Shown piece by piece: positions 1 through 7,980 of a stretch of 64,000 bases of DNA. The DNA comes from Nitrospinaceae bacterium. Lineage in GTDB: Bacteria; Nitrospinota; Nitrospinia; Nitrospinales; VA-1. Made by a program: the position numbers and the translations under genes. Under the pieces are notes generated by a model. That model saw only the letters and a list, made by a program, of their open reading frames with translations, had not been told where the DNA came from and did no database searches. How positions within the stretch are numbered: the first letter of the stretch is position 1; each line of letters starts with the position of its first letter. The DNA lies in contig BQJC01000005.1 in assembly GCA_021604505.1 (NCBI GenBank), positions 1-64,000 of the forward strand, read 5' to 3'.

Positions 1-350
1 CCACGCAAACACATGCGGGGGTTCCATGCCGCATCGGCCTGGTTCCCGTAAAGATCACGCACTTTGTGATGATCGTAGTTCTGCTCGATACGCATCAAAA
101 TGCCGTTACGTACGAACCCGCGAACGCGACACTGATGCGTGTCGTTCGGAGAACAACAGTAGGTGAAAGACCGCTCATACTTGTACTGATCGCGGTACAC
201 TTCCTCCCAGCGCCGATCCGGATACGAATCCAGAGGATTGCCCACCTTAATAACGGGCTTTAACTGCGCTCCAACCTTCTTGCTTGAAAGCGCCATAGCT
301 GTCGCTACACCAGCACTCACCTGCAAGAATTTCCTTCGGTTTAACCTCAT
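1..350 (-). CDS. nxrA: Nitrite oxidoreductase alpha subunit (NxrA), N-terminal part only
   Basis: This is the 5' end (116 codons) of a gene that runs off the left edge. The start ATG (348-350) follows a perfect AAGGAGG ribosome site at 358-364. The protein opens with a twin-arginine (Tat) export signal, RRKFLQ at residues 5-10 followed by an Ala-rich stretch, so it should be exported folded to the periplasm. Residues 65-74 (CCSPNDTHQC) and Cys114 fit the N-terminal iron-sulphur site of type II DMSO-reductase-family molybdoenzymes, in a Cys-x3-Asp-x3-Cys arrangement. From memory this N-terminus matches NxrA of periplasmic nitrite oxidisers, which oxidises nitrite to nitrate at a bis-MGD molybdenum centre. 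Related type II enzymes (perchlorate or selenate reductase) are the alternative. The family is fairly sure and the exact substrate less so, because most of the protein lies outside the window. Confidence 0.8.
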   Translation of the reverse strand, partial: MRLNRRKFLQVSAGVATAMALSSKKVGAQLKPVIKVGNPLDSYPDRRWEEVYRDQYKYERSFTYCCSPNDTHQCRVRGFVRNGILMRIEQNYDHHKVRDLYGNQADAAWNPRMCLR

Positions 351-364
351 AAAGAAACCTCCTT

Positions 365-524
365 AAATTTATATGGCTTCAACTTGAGTTTCATTAAGGG
401 ATGGCTGAATTCCTTCAACCAACCCCGTTACCTCCCAAAACACTAACCGGCGCAAAAAAGCGCCCCTCCACTCTCCTCTCAAATCAATGACGTCCAATCA
501 AAAAGGCAATAACAAACCAAAAAC
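365..524 (-). other. Leader/promoter region of nxrA
   Basis: About 160 bases lie between the nxrA ribosome site and the terminator-like structure upstream. The stretch is purine-rich on the coding (minus) strand and holds a small hairpin at 449-464 (five-base stem GGCGC/GCGCC around a run of six T). I could not pick a convincing -35/-10 pair. No ORF is present. Confidence 0.3.
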
Positions 525-607
525 AAAAAAAGCTCCAAAGCTCAATCAGAGCCCCCGCCACTAGGCGGGGAAGGGAGGGCAGTCCCACTCTGATTAAACT
601 TTGGAGC
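525..607 (-). terminator. Branched stem-loop with U-run, minus strand
   Basis: Read on the minus strand, an outer stem pairs 599-607 with 532-540 (nine bases, GCTCCAAAG) and continues as 588-595 with 544-551 (eight bases). It encloses a GC-rich hairpin (564-570 with 553-559, loop of four) and a short GGGA/TCCC hairpin (573-586). Seven U follow directly (A-run at 525-531). The position suits a terminator for the response regulator gene upstream, or the 3' end of a small structured RNA in the nxrA upstream region. The plus strand lacks a T-run after the stem, so the minus-strand reading is preferred. Confidence 0.65.
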
Positions 608-900
608 CCCATAAAATTTCCACTTTGAAAAATTAAATTTCTTTTCCAACTTTCTTTAAGGGGAGTTTAAGTGGATCGTTCGGAGGATGAAATCAGGAGA
701 AACTGATTATCAAATGGGGGATGACTGCTTTTTTCAGTGGAACAATTCCGATTATTGATTAGGAAAATTCCTACAAAATCACTAACCTGTAAAAAAACAA
801 CAGTATATGAAGCTCTAATGAATGGATTTTATGTGCGTTGCCAGAGGAGAAAAGCAAACCGGCCGTTCAGAGCGGGAAAACCAGGGGTAAAATTGCCGTA
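608..900. other. Intergenic region, no gene seen
   Basis: This AT-rich stretch lies downstream of the response regulator stop. I find no ORF with coding character, no repeat and no clear promoter. It may hold the promoter of a small RNA ending in the structure at 525-607, but nothing in the sequence proves it. Confidence 0.3.
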
Positions 901-1548
901 TTAAATCACCTTATTCAATATTGCATATTGAATGAGTTCGGCATTTGTCTGCATTTTCATTTTTTCAAGGATGTGGCTACGATGGGTGCTCACGGTTTTA
1001 ACGCTCAAAAACAGCTTTTCGGCGATCGCGGTCAGGGAAGCACCGGAAGCCAACAGGCAGAAAACTTGAAACTCCCGATCGGAAAGCATTTCATGGGGTT
1101 GTTTATCCTGGCCGGAAAAATTGAAAGCAATTTTTTCCATAAATTCTGGGCTTAAGAACTTCCCTCCTCCGGCAACCTTACGCACCGCCTGTTTTAATAC
1201 ATCCAGAGGACTGTCTTTTGTTAAATACCCGGAAGCTCCCGCCTTGATATAACGCATGGCAAAATGTTTTTCCGGATAGACACTCAATACGATGATTGGC
1301 AGATCTGGAAATTTAACTTTCAACTCTTTCATATAATCGAGACTCCATTCATCATTCATGCTGATATCCAGCAACACGACATCCACCTTTTCGGTCGTGG
1401 CTTTATCCAAAAGCTCTTGGCCGTTTCCAGCTTCTTCAACAACTTTCAGGTCACGGGTGTCGGAAAAAGCACGGTATAACCCCTCGCGGAAAACCGGATG
1501 GTCATCCGCTACCATGATTCGAATGGTTTCTTTTTTTGTTGTCATCAT
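901..1548 (-). CDS. NarL/FixJ-family response regulator
   Basis: A 215-residue two-component response regulator. The receiver domain (about residues 8-125) has the acidic pair Asp15-Asp16, the phospho-acceptor Asp61 in LLDIS, Ser89 and Lys111. A LuxR/NarL helix-turn-helix (about 155-200, with LSDRE and the KTVSTHRSHILEKM recognition region) binds DNA. Its start overlaps the end of the histidine kinase gene by four bases (ATGA at 1545-1548), so the two are a translationally coupled pair. It is the last gene before nxrA on the same strand, separated by 550 bases and a terminator-like structure. Control of nxr is possible from position but not shown. Confidence 0.92.
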   Translation of the reverse strand: MMTTKKETIRIMVADDHPVFREGLYRAFSDTRDLKVVEEAGNGQELLDKATTEKVDVVLLDISMNDEWSLDYMKELKVKFPDLPIIVLSVYPEKHFAMRYIKAGASGYLTKDSPLDVLKQAVRKVAGGGKFLSPEFMEKIAFNFSGQDKQPHEMLSDREFQVFCLLASGASLTAIAEKLFLSVKTVSTHRSHILEKMKMQTNAELIQYAILNKVI

Positions 1549-3116
1549 TTTGAGTCAAGTTTAATATTAATGGTAACGGTTGTCCCTCCGTTTTCTACTC
1601 CGGCAAACTCAACCTCCCCTCCCCAGATTTGCGCCCGTTCTTTCATGCCCAATAACCCCAGGGAAAGCCCATTGCCGTTTACTTCGTTTTCAGAAATGCC
1701 CTTGCCATTATCCTGCACCCGCATTATCAGGTTTTCATTATGGCCAACGATATCGACGTGAACTTCGCTGGCTCCTGAATGCCGGGAAACGTTTGTCAGA
1801 CATTCCTGAAATATCCTTAAAAGGGTGGTCGATCTTTGTGCATCAACTTTTATTTCAGGTGGCGACGTAGACAAACTGAATTTGACCCCGGTCTTTTCCT
1901 GGAACAGAGTTCCCTGCCAGTCAATGGCTTCCGTCAGGCTTAAGGAATCCAGCACCGGCGGGCGTAATTCCTGGGAAATCTTTTTCACCGCTTCAATGTT
2001 TTTTTCAATGAGGCGGAACATGACCTTCATGTTCTCTTTAACATCCACCTTTTTTTCGGATAATTTATTATCCAGCAGGGAAAGTTCTATTTTTAAGGTG
2101 GTCATTACCTGCCCCAGATCATCGTGAACATCACGGGCGATTCTCTTGCTTTCCTCTTCCCGTACGGAATCGAGTTTATGATACAACTGCCGCAAATGGC
2201 CGCTGTAGACTTCCTTGCCTTGTTCCGCCCGGGTTCGCTCAACAACACGCCCCAACATAATACCGATACTTTCCATCACCTCCATCATCCTTTTATTCGG
2301 CTCCATAGGAACCGTAGAAAAAAACTCCATGACACCGACCGCCTTGTCCTCGATCAAAATTGGAAATCCGAACCCGGAAACCACGCCGATCTTTTCGGAA
2401 AATGTACCTCTCGGGAAATTGGGATCCGCTTTCAGATCTAAAATAAACTGCGCCTTGCCTTGAGCGATAACGCGGCCCGGCAATCCCTCTCCAGGGGCCA
2501 GCAGGTTATGCCGGGTGACTTCGCGGAAATTTTCGAACTTTTTTTTATTATCCAAATACCAGATACCCGAAGGAAACAGGGTTTTCCGGTCTTCCCCCAA
2601 CAAATACAGGTGGCCGACCGGCCAGCCCGTAAATTCACAAATCTTCCGCAGACTGTAGGTGATGGCATCGTCCAGGGAGCGGGACAAATTGGTAAAATAA
2701 GCGAGGTCCCGGTTCAACTGCACATAGCCCGTCTCTTCTTTAAGACGCTGGTTGGTTTTTTCCAGAAGATCACTGCGGTATTTTTCTTCCACCCACCTGA
2801 GATTCACCAAACAGAAATGAGCCGTGAGCCAAACCGTTCCGTTAGCCAATATGCGGTTGAAAATGCCAAGAATATGATTGGAATTATCTGGCGATAAATA
2901 TGCCCCAAGAAACGTTAAAACAGTCGCCAGGAAGGCGTTGACGATAATGAGTCTACGGGATTCCGCCCACAAACCGACTAAAACAAGAGAAATATAAGGG
3001 ACCCCCGCCGAGAAACCCAGAGGCAAAAGAAGATCCAGATAAAAAAAAGTGGCCGCTAGAATCAGGCTTAAAATACTGGATCCCATAAGGGGAAATTTTG
3101 TTTTTTGTAAAACCAT
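1545..3116 (-). CDS. GAF-domain sensor histidine kinase (HisKA_3 type)
   Basis: A 523-residue membrane sensor kinase partnered with the NarL-type regulator that follows it. Residues 12-105 hold three to four hydrophobic segments, with no large periplasmic domain. About 130-290 is GAF-like and may bind a small ligand or sense redox state. The dimerisation domain carries the phospho-acceptor His331 in the ARDVHDDLGQ motif of the NarX/DegS (HisKA_3) class. The ATPase domain shows the N box (Asn442), DNGKGI (469-474) and GLLGMKER (487-494). The input signal cannot be read from the sequence. The gene is divergent from the outer-membrane protein gene at 3554. Confidence 0.92.
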   Translation of the reverse strand: MVLQKTKFPLMGSSILSLILAATFFYLDLLLPLGFSAGVPYISLVLVGLWAESRRLIIVNAFLATVLTFLGAYLSPDNSNHILGIFNRILANGTVWLTAHFCLVNLRWVEEKYRSDLLEKTNQRLKEETGYVQLNRDLAYFTNLSRSLDDAITYSLRKICEFTGWPVGHLYLLGEDRKTLFPSGIWYLDNKKKFENFREVTRHNLLAPGEGLPGRVIAQGKAQFILDLKADPNFPRGTFSEKIGVVSGFGFPILIEDKAVGVMEFFSTVPMEPNKRMMEVMESIGIMLGRVVERTRAEQGKEVYSGHLRQLYHKLDSVREEESKRIARDVHDDLGQVMTTLKIELSLLDNKLSEKKVDVKENMKVMFRLIEKNIEAVKKISQELRPPVLDSLSLTEAIDWQGTLFQEKTGVKFSLSTSPPEIKVDAQRSTTLLRIFQECLTNVSRHSGASEVHVDIVGHNENLIMRVQDNGKGISENEVNGNGLSLGLLGMKERAQIWGGEVEFAGVENGGTTVTINIKLDSK

Positions 3117-3553
3117 AAATTTCTTCCATTTTGCTTACAAAAATATCAGGATGCACTGATCATCATTTAACATCTTCTGGACTTTGGAATACAATAGGAA
3201 TTATCTGATTATACCGATTTTAACAACTATGAACGGCAAAAAAGGAAATTGAGTAAAAAAGTGTGATTTTCGCAAGCAAAGGGATGGGTCTCTGGGTTTG
3301 CTGAAGTCAATTTCTCGAGTTGCCCCCGTCCCGCATTTCCCAAAGACCCGGTTTTTTGAAAATTTCAACGGATTCAATGCCTTTGACCTGAAATTTCAAT
3401 TCCCGGATAGGCACCTGAAAATCAGCTTGAACTGTCATTCATATCACTGCGGATTGTGAGATACGCCCTCTACATTTTATAGACTTTTGCTACGTTGAAG
3501 ATTCCTTGCAGGTGTTCATTACTTATCCAACTGACGGGTGAGGAAATCTTCTT
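3117..3553. other. Divergent intergenic region
   Basis: A 437-base region between the divergent kinase and outer-membrane protein genes. It must carry both promoters, but I see no strong consensus boxes, no repeat and no small ORF with a ribosome site. A GAGGA ribosome site precedes the ATG at 3554. Confidence 0.3.
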
Positions 3554-4219
3554 ATGTCCATCCAAAAGCGTCTCATTCTTCCTTTGACAGCTATCCTGCT
3601 TTTTATAGCCTCACCAACAATGGCTGGCAGTGGATGGTACTCGGGATTCAATTTAGGGTTGAATTTCCAATTTGATCAGGAAAGCACCGGTCCCAACCGC
3701 GTCGTCGATCTCGATTTTGATACGGGAGGATTATTCGCCGGACAGCTCGGCTATAAATTCAAAGGCACGAGCCTGGGCCGCTTCCGCATTGAGGCAGAAT
3801 TGTCCTATCGTGAAAACGATGTGGATGAAATCGTTTTCAATGGCGTCGAGCGGGTGGGTAGCGGTGAAGAAAGCGTGCTGGCGGGTCTCATGAATCTATT
3901 TTATGACATCAACGCCCACTCTAAAAGGTTTATCCCCTTCGTTGGCGTGGGTATAGGCCTCGCAACTATCGATGCGGATGTTGCCTATTCGCCGGGGGCG
4001 TTTATTGACGACGACGACACCACATTCGCCTATCAGTTTATTGCCGGCGCGGAATACAAACTAACGAACGATTTCTCTCTCATTGGCGATCTTCGTTATT
4101 TTGCTCTGAATGACCCCGTGCTGACGCGTTTTGGCGGCCCTGCGCCTGCGGCTTTTGTCAATCTGGATTCGGAATATGACAGTTTTACGATGTCGCTGGG
4201 GCTTCGTTATAATTTCTAA
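3554..4219 (+). CDS. Outer-membrane beta-barrel protein
   Basis: A 221-residue protein with a Sec signal peptide (about residues 1-24, cut after PTMA). Alternating hydrophobic/polar strands follow, for example WYSGFNLGLNFQF, LGYKFKG, FRIEAELSYRE and FVGVGIGLATI, and the chain ends in LGLRYNF. That C-terminal aromatic is the usual BAM recognition signal. Length and pattern fit an eight-stranded OmpA/OmpW-like barrel without the peptidoglycan-binding domain. The ligand or structural role is unknown. The gene is single and convergent with the small lipoprotein gene at 4262. Confidence 0.8.
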   Translation: MSIQKRLILPLTAILLFIASPTMAGSGWYSGFNLGLNFQFDQESTGPNRVVDLDFDTGGLFAGQLGYKFKGTSLGRFRIEAELSYRENDVDEIVFNGVERVGSGEESVLAGLMNLFYDINAHSKRFIPFVGVGIGLATIDADVAYSPGAFIDDDDTTFAYQFIAGAEYKLTNDFSLIGDLRYFALNDPVLTRFGGPAPAAFVNLDSEYDSFTMSLGLRYNF

Positions 4220-4261
4220 CAGAGAATGGCCCTCCCCTTAGAATATGCCCATAATGGCGTA

Positions 4262-4609
4262 TCACCCATTCGGGTTTTCATAAAAAATGTAACTGGTGGA
4301 ATAATCGCTGAATTCAAAATATAACTTCTTCTCTCCGGGGTCCTTTTTAAGGTTTTTGTTTTCATCCAGAATACCATAGCCATACCGGTACGCTCGGGCG
4401 GAACCGCTCCCGGTTCCGATGGCGGTAGAAATTTTATCGATCTTAATAAAGCGTTTCACAAGTTCATTTCCCGCATAGATATCCAAAACCCCATCCGTTC
4501 CGGTGTAGTTTTGCACGGCTCTGCCAATCTTGTTCTGCGCCTCCTGCGTGCATCCCGTGCTAATAAGGAAAGCGCCTAAAATAAAAATTAGAAATAGTGC
4601 TCGACTCAT
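4262..4609 (-). CDS. Small lipoprotein, unknown function
   Basis: A 115-residue protein. I take the ATG at 4607-4609 because it is preceded by AGAGGT and gives a proper lipoprotein signal: MSRALFLIF, a hydrophobic core, then the lipobox LISTGC. An in-frame start 123 bases upstream would bury the signal inside the protein. The mature part begins TQEAQNKIGRAVQNY and has no domain I recognise. It repeats Gly/Tyr-rich turns (RAYRYGYGILDEN) and ends in a beta-rich segment. It probably sits anchored in the periplasmic face of a membrane. Function unknown. Confidence 0.72.
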   Translation of the reverse strand: MSRALFLIFILGAFLISTGCTQEAQNKIGRAVQNYTGTDGVLDIYAGNELVKRFIKIDKISTAIGTGSGSARAYRYGYGILDENKNLKKDPGEKKLYFEFSDYSTSYIFYENPNG

Positions 4610-4896
4610 ATTGACCTCTCTTTTAATGTGAAATTTCCTATAAACCCAACAGCCCCAGGTGATGGTTTCGCAAAGTGCGGATGATCCATTGTATATCCCG
4701 ACCTCGAACAATTCCCCCGTATTTTGCAACAAACGCCGCTATCGGCTAAGAATAAGCGTTAGTTTTCAATAGCCTCTCATGCCCTCCACACTTTCTCAAT
4801 TCTTATATCGCGATTTTTACCGACGGGCTTTGACTTATAAGGTGGGTGATACTATGATAATTCAGGAATTTAAAAATCAGCGAGAGGTGGTTTTTC

Positions 4897-5775
4897 ATGA
4901 TTAAGGTCCGTGCAAGTCAAATATTTTCCCACGCCATGGAAGATGTGGTTGCCGCTAAAAAAGAACTGGATGCGGGAACGCCCTTTACAGAGGTGGTCGA
5001 GAAATTCAGCACCTGTCCCTCCAAACAGAACGGCGGCGACCTCGGATGGATGCCTGAGGATGCCCTGCAATCCATGATGGGTGAAGGCATTTCCGAAGCG
5101 GACAAGGGAAAGATCATTGGCCCGGTGCACTCGCAATATGGCTATCACATTTTGATGGTCTCGGAAATCGAAGTGGAGAAAGTAGAAGGGCCATTCAAGG
5201 CAGACACCCCCATGAAAGATGTGAACGCCCTTTGGCCGGAAGCCCATTCCCTGCTTTTCAAACAGTTTCATATCGGCCTTCCCGTGACCGGTTACAAGCC
5301 GGAAGAAACCATCCGATCCGTTTGCAGCGACCAGAATAAATCGGAAGCCGAAGTCCTTAATTTTCTCAACCGGGAATTTTTCGACAAAAATATCGCGGTC
5401 ATCCCCCCGGAGGAGCTGGATCTGAAAATCCAGAACGGGTCCACCAATCTGGTTTTGCTGGACATTCGCGAAAGCTGGGAACGCGATATATCCAGGATCG
5501 AAGGGTCCCATTTCATCACCGCTGAAAATTGCGAGACCCTCATCAACTCCTTCAGCAAAGATAAGGAAATCGTTCTGGTCGACTGGAAACAGGACCGCAG
5601 TCCGAGTTTTTTGAAATGGCTGCGGCAAAAAGGATTCACCAACGTAAAATGTCTCGAAGGCGGAATCGACAACTGGACGGAAAAAGTCGACTCGCATCTC
5701 AACCGTTACGAAATCGACGAAGACGACGGCTACCGTTATGAAGACATCATTGAGGAATCAGACCATTCGCATTGA
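4897..5775 (+). CDS. Parvulin-type PPIase fused to DUF1858-like and rhodanese-like domains
   Basis: A 292-residue, three-part protein with no signal peptide, so probably cytoplasmic. Residues 1-92 are a PpiC/parvulin fold (VRASQIFSHAMEDV, the KQNGGDLGW turn and QYGYHILMV). Residues about 100-160 resemble a DUF1858/ScdA-N-like helical domain (ALWPEAHSLLF, GLPVTGY, EETIRSVCS). Residues about 175-275 are rhodanese-like (LVLLDIRESWERD and LEGGIDNW). The active-site loop reads VDWKQDRS, so the catalytic Cys of true sulphurtransferases is missing and this part may only bind partners. A GAGAGGTGG ribosome site supports the ATG at 4897. Likely a folding or sulphur-trafficking accessory protein; the client is unknown. 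Confidence 0.82.
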   Translation: MIKVRASQIFSHAMEDVVAAKKELDAGTPFTEVVEKFSTCPSKQNGGDLGWMPEDALQSMMGEGISEADKGKIIGPVHSQYGYHILMVSEIEVEKVEGPFKADTPMKDVNALWPEAHSLLFKQFHIGLPVTGYKPEETIRSVCSDQNKSEAEVLNFLNREFFDKNIAVIPPEELDLKIQNGSTNLVLLDIRESWERDISRIEGSHFITAENCETLINSFSKDKEIVLVDWKQDRSPSFLKWLRQKGFTNVKCLEGGIDNWTEKVDSHLNRYEIDEDDGYRYEDIIEESDHSH

Positions 5776-5844
5776 GCCGTAATGACAACGGCCTCGTATT
5801 AAACCGCTGAAACCCGTTTCAACTCTTCCCCAAGAGGGTCTCCG

Positions 5845-6828
5845 CTGAATCCACTACTTCGCATTGAAAACCTGAGTATCCAGTTCCACACCGATGAGGG
5901 TGTGGTCGAGGCCGTTCGGAATGTAAATATTGCAATGGACCGGGGAAAAACCCTGGCCCTGGTCGGAGAGTCCGGTTGTGGAAAATCGGTGACCGCCCTC
6001 AGCGTATTGCGTCTCATTGCCACACCGCCAGGCAAATACCAATCCGGGCAAATTTTATTTGATGGCACCGATCTTTTTAAATTGCCCGAAGAGGCGATGG
6101 AAAAAATCCGCGGCAACGACATCAGTATGATTTTTCAAGAGCCGATGACCTCACTCAACCCGATCTTCACCATCGGCGACCAGGTCGCGGAGCCAATCAT
6201 CCTGCATCAGGGGAAAAGCGCCGAAGAAGCCCGGCAAGTCACTTTGGAGACGCTGAAACAAGTCGGCCTCCCCTCTCCTGAAAAACGCATCGACCAATAC
6301 CCGCACGAACTATCCGGAGGCATGAAGCAACGCGTCATGATCGCCATGGCCATTGCCTGCAAACCCAGACTGCTGATCGCGGACGAACCCACAACGGCTC
6401 TGGACGCCACGGTGCAGGCACAGATTCTCGAACTGATCGAAGACCTGCGCAAAACCACGGACATGGCCATCCTGCTGATCACCCACAACCTGGGCATCGT
6501 CGCGCAATACGCCGACCACGTCGCCGTCATGTATGCCGGGAAAGTGGTGGAGGAGGCCCCCGTCGAAGTGCTGTTTGAATCACCGGCGCACCCTTACACC
6601 CAGGGTCTCTTGAACTCACTGCCCAAAGACGAGCCGGGACGCCGGCTGGAAGCCATACCGGGCACCGTGCCGCACCCGGCGTACATTCCCGAAGGCTGCG
6701 CCTTTCATCCCCGCTGTTCCAAGGTCATGCCGCATTGCAAAACATCATTGCCGCCGTACTTTCCCGTTGCGGGCTCGACCGGCCACCAGGCCGCCTGCTG
6801 GCTCTACGGAGAACCTCCAGTCTCATGA
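5845..6828 (+). CDS. oppD: Peptide ABC transporter ATP-binding protein, OppD/DppD type
   Basis: A cytoplasmic ATPase of dipeptide/oligopeptide importers, about 327 residues with the start chosen here. It shows Walker A GESGCGKS, a Q-loop (IFQEPMTSLNP), the signature LSGGMKQR, Walker B LLIADEPTTALD and the C-terminal oligopeptide-transporter Cys motif (GCAFHPRCSKVMPHC). The first canonical start (GTG 5902) would delete the conserved first strand. The reading frame stays open upstream and encodes LLRIENLSIQF in the expected place. The only plausible initiator there is CTG at 5845, with AAGAGG eight bases before it. The gene overlaps oppF by four bases. No permease or binding-protein gene lies beside it. 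Confidence 0.9.
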   Translation: MNPLLRIENLSIQFHTDEGVVEAVRNVNIAMDRGKTLALVGESGCGKSVTALSVLRLIATPPGKYQSGQILFDGTDLFKLPEEAMEKIRGNDISMIFQEPMTSLNPIFTIGDQVAEPIILHQGKSAEEARQVTLETLKQVGLPSPEKRIDQYPHELSGGMKQRVMIAMAIACKPRLLIADEPTTALDATVQAQILELIEDLRKTTDMAILLITHNLGIVAQYADHVAVMYAGKVVEEAPVEVLFESPAHPYTQGLLNSLPKDEPGRRLEAIPGTVPHPAYIPEGCAFHPRCSKVMPHCKTSLPPYFPVAGSTGHQAACWLYGEPPVS

Positions 6829-7799
6829 AACCATTGATTGAAATCAAGGCCCTGAAAAAATACTTTCCCGTTTACGGGGGGCTCCTGTCCAAGGTGGTGG
6901 GCCATGTCAAGGCCGTGGAAAGCGTTTCCCTTAAGATCGCCAAAAAGGAAACCCTGGGGCTGGTCGGGGAATCCGGATGTGGTAAGACCACCGTGGGCCG
7001 AATGTCGATTCGCCTCATTGAACCCACCGAAGGCCAGGTGTTGTTCGAGGGAACAGATATTTTCCAGCTGAGCAAAAACCAAATGTCCAAACTGCGTCCC
7101 CGGATGCAGATTATTTTCCAGGACCCGTACAGCTCCCTCAATCCAAGATTCACCGTCGAGCGCATCATTGGCGAAGCCATGCTGATCCACGGAACCGCCA
7201 CCCGGGAAAATCTGAATGACAAAGTAAAAAAAGTGATGGAGCAGGTCGGCCTCTCTTCCCGCTACATGAAACGCTATCCGCATGAGTTTTCAGGTGGCCA
7301 AAGACAAAGAATCGGCATCGCCCGCGCCCTGGCCATGAACCCAAACTACATCGTGTGCGATGAGCCGGTTTCCGCTCTCGATGTTTCCATTCAAGCTCAG
7401 ATCATCAACCTTTTGCAGGACATTCAGGAAAAAACCGGCATTGCCATGCTTTTCATCTCTCACGATTTAAACGTCGTCAAGCACCTTTCTCACCGGACGG
7501 CGGTGATGTACCTCGGCCGGCTGGTGGAAACCGCTCCTACTCCGGTATTAAATGCAGAACCCGCCCATCCGTACACGCGCGCCCTTTTGGCATCGAAACC
7601 GTCCTTAAACCCCAGGGATCGGGGCCGGCCCACCGTATTGGCCGGCGATGTCCCCTCGCCTCTCACCCCCCCTTCCGGATGCCACTTTCACCCCCGCTGT
7701 CCGGAAGTGATGGACCGTTGCCGCACGGAAGAGCCTAAATACACCCAACTTAGCGACGACCATCAGGTCCACTGCCACCTTTACGATAAGAGCGGCTGA
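6825..7799 (+). CDS. oppF: Peptide ABC transporter ATP-binding protein, OppF/DppF type
   Basis: A 324-residue partner ATPase. The start is the ATG of the ATGA overlap with oppD; a longer frame from 6735 would run back inside oppD. Motifs: Walker A GESGCGKTT, Q-loop IIFQDPYSSLNPRF, signature FSGGQRQR, Walker B IVCDEPVSALD, switch His in FISHDLNVV, and the C-terminal Cys motif GCHFHPRCPEVMDRC. The N-terminal LLSKVVGHVKAVESVS insertion is typical of OppF. OppD and OppF normally form a heterodimer powering import of peptides or nickel-like ligands. The permeases must be encoded elsewhere, possibly the YejBE set at 61-64 kb. Confidence 0.92.
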   Translation: MKPLIEIKALKKYFPVYGGLLSKVVGHVKAVESVSLKIAKKETLGLVGESGCGKTTVGRMSIRLIEPTEGQVLFEGTDIFQLSKNQMSKLRPRMQIIFQDPYSSLNPRFTVERIIGEAMLIHGTATRENLNDKVKKVMEQVGLSSRYMKRYPHEFSGGQRQRIGIARALAMNPNYIVCDEPVSALDVSIQAQIINLLQDIQEKTGIAMLFISHDLNVVKHLSHRTAVMYLGRLVETAPTPVLNAEPAHPYTRALLASKPSLNPRDRGRPTVLAGDVPSPLTPPSGCHFHPRCPEVMDRCRTEEPKYTQLSDDHQVHCHLYDKSG

Positions 7800-7980
7800 A
7801 ATCCCTGTTTTTCCGCAGGTTGTTCAGCGGTTTTGAGAGGTGATGCTCCCGAAAACCGCAATCTGAAACTCGCCTCCCCCGTTTTTTATTCCATAACTAA
7901 TTGTATTTATTGCGTTTTATTCTTCTCCGTGGTAAATTTAAATATACCCCAAATGTAAACCATTAAACCAAAGGTGCCTC

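Noticed and set aside
532-607. The branched stem-loop as a tRNA or cobalamin riboswitch
   Set aside because: A GCCACT-GGGAAGG-like string is present on the plus strand, but the surrounding stems do not fit either fold and the U-run is on the minus strand.
4870-5697. A 275-residue antisense frame across the parvulin/rhodanese gene
   Set aside because: The sense frame has a ribosome site and recognisable domains; the antisense product shows none.
7827-7859. An eight-base hairpin after oppF as a terminator
   Set aside because: There is no T-run after the stem on either strand, so terminator function is not supported.
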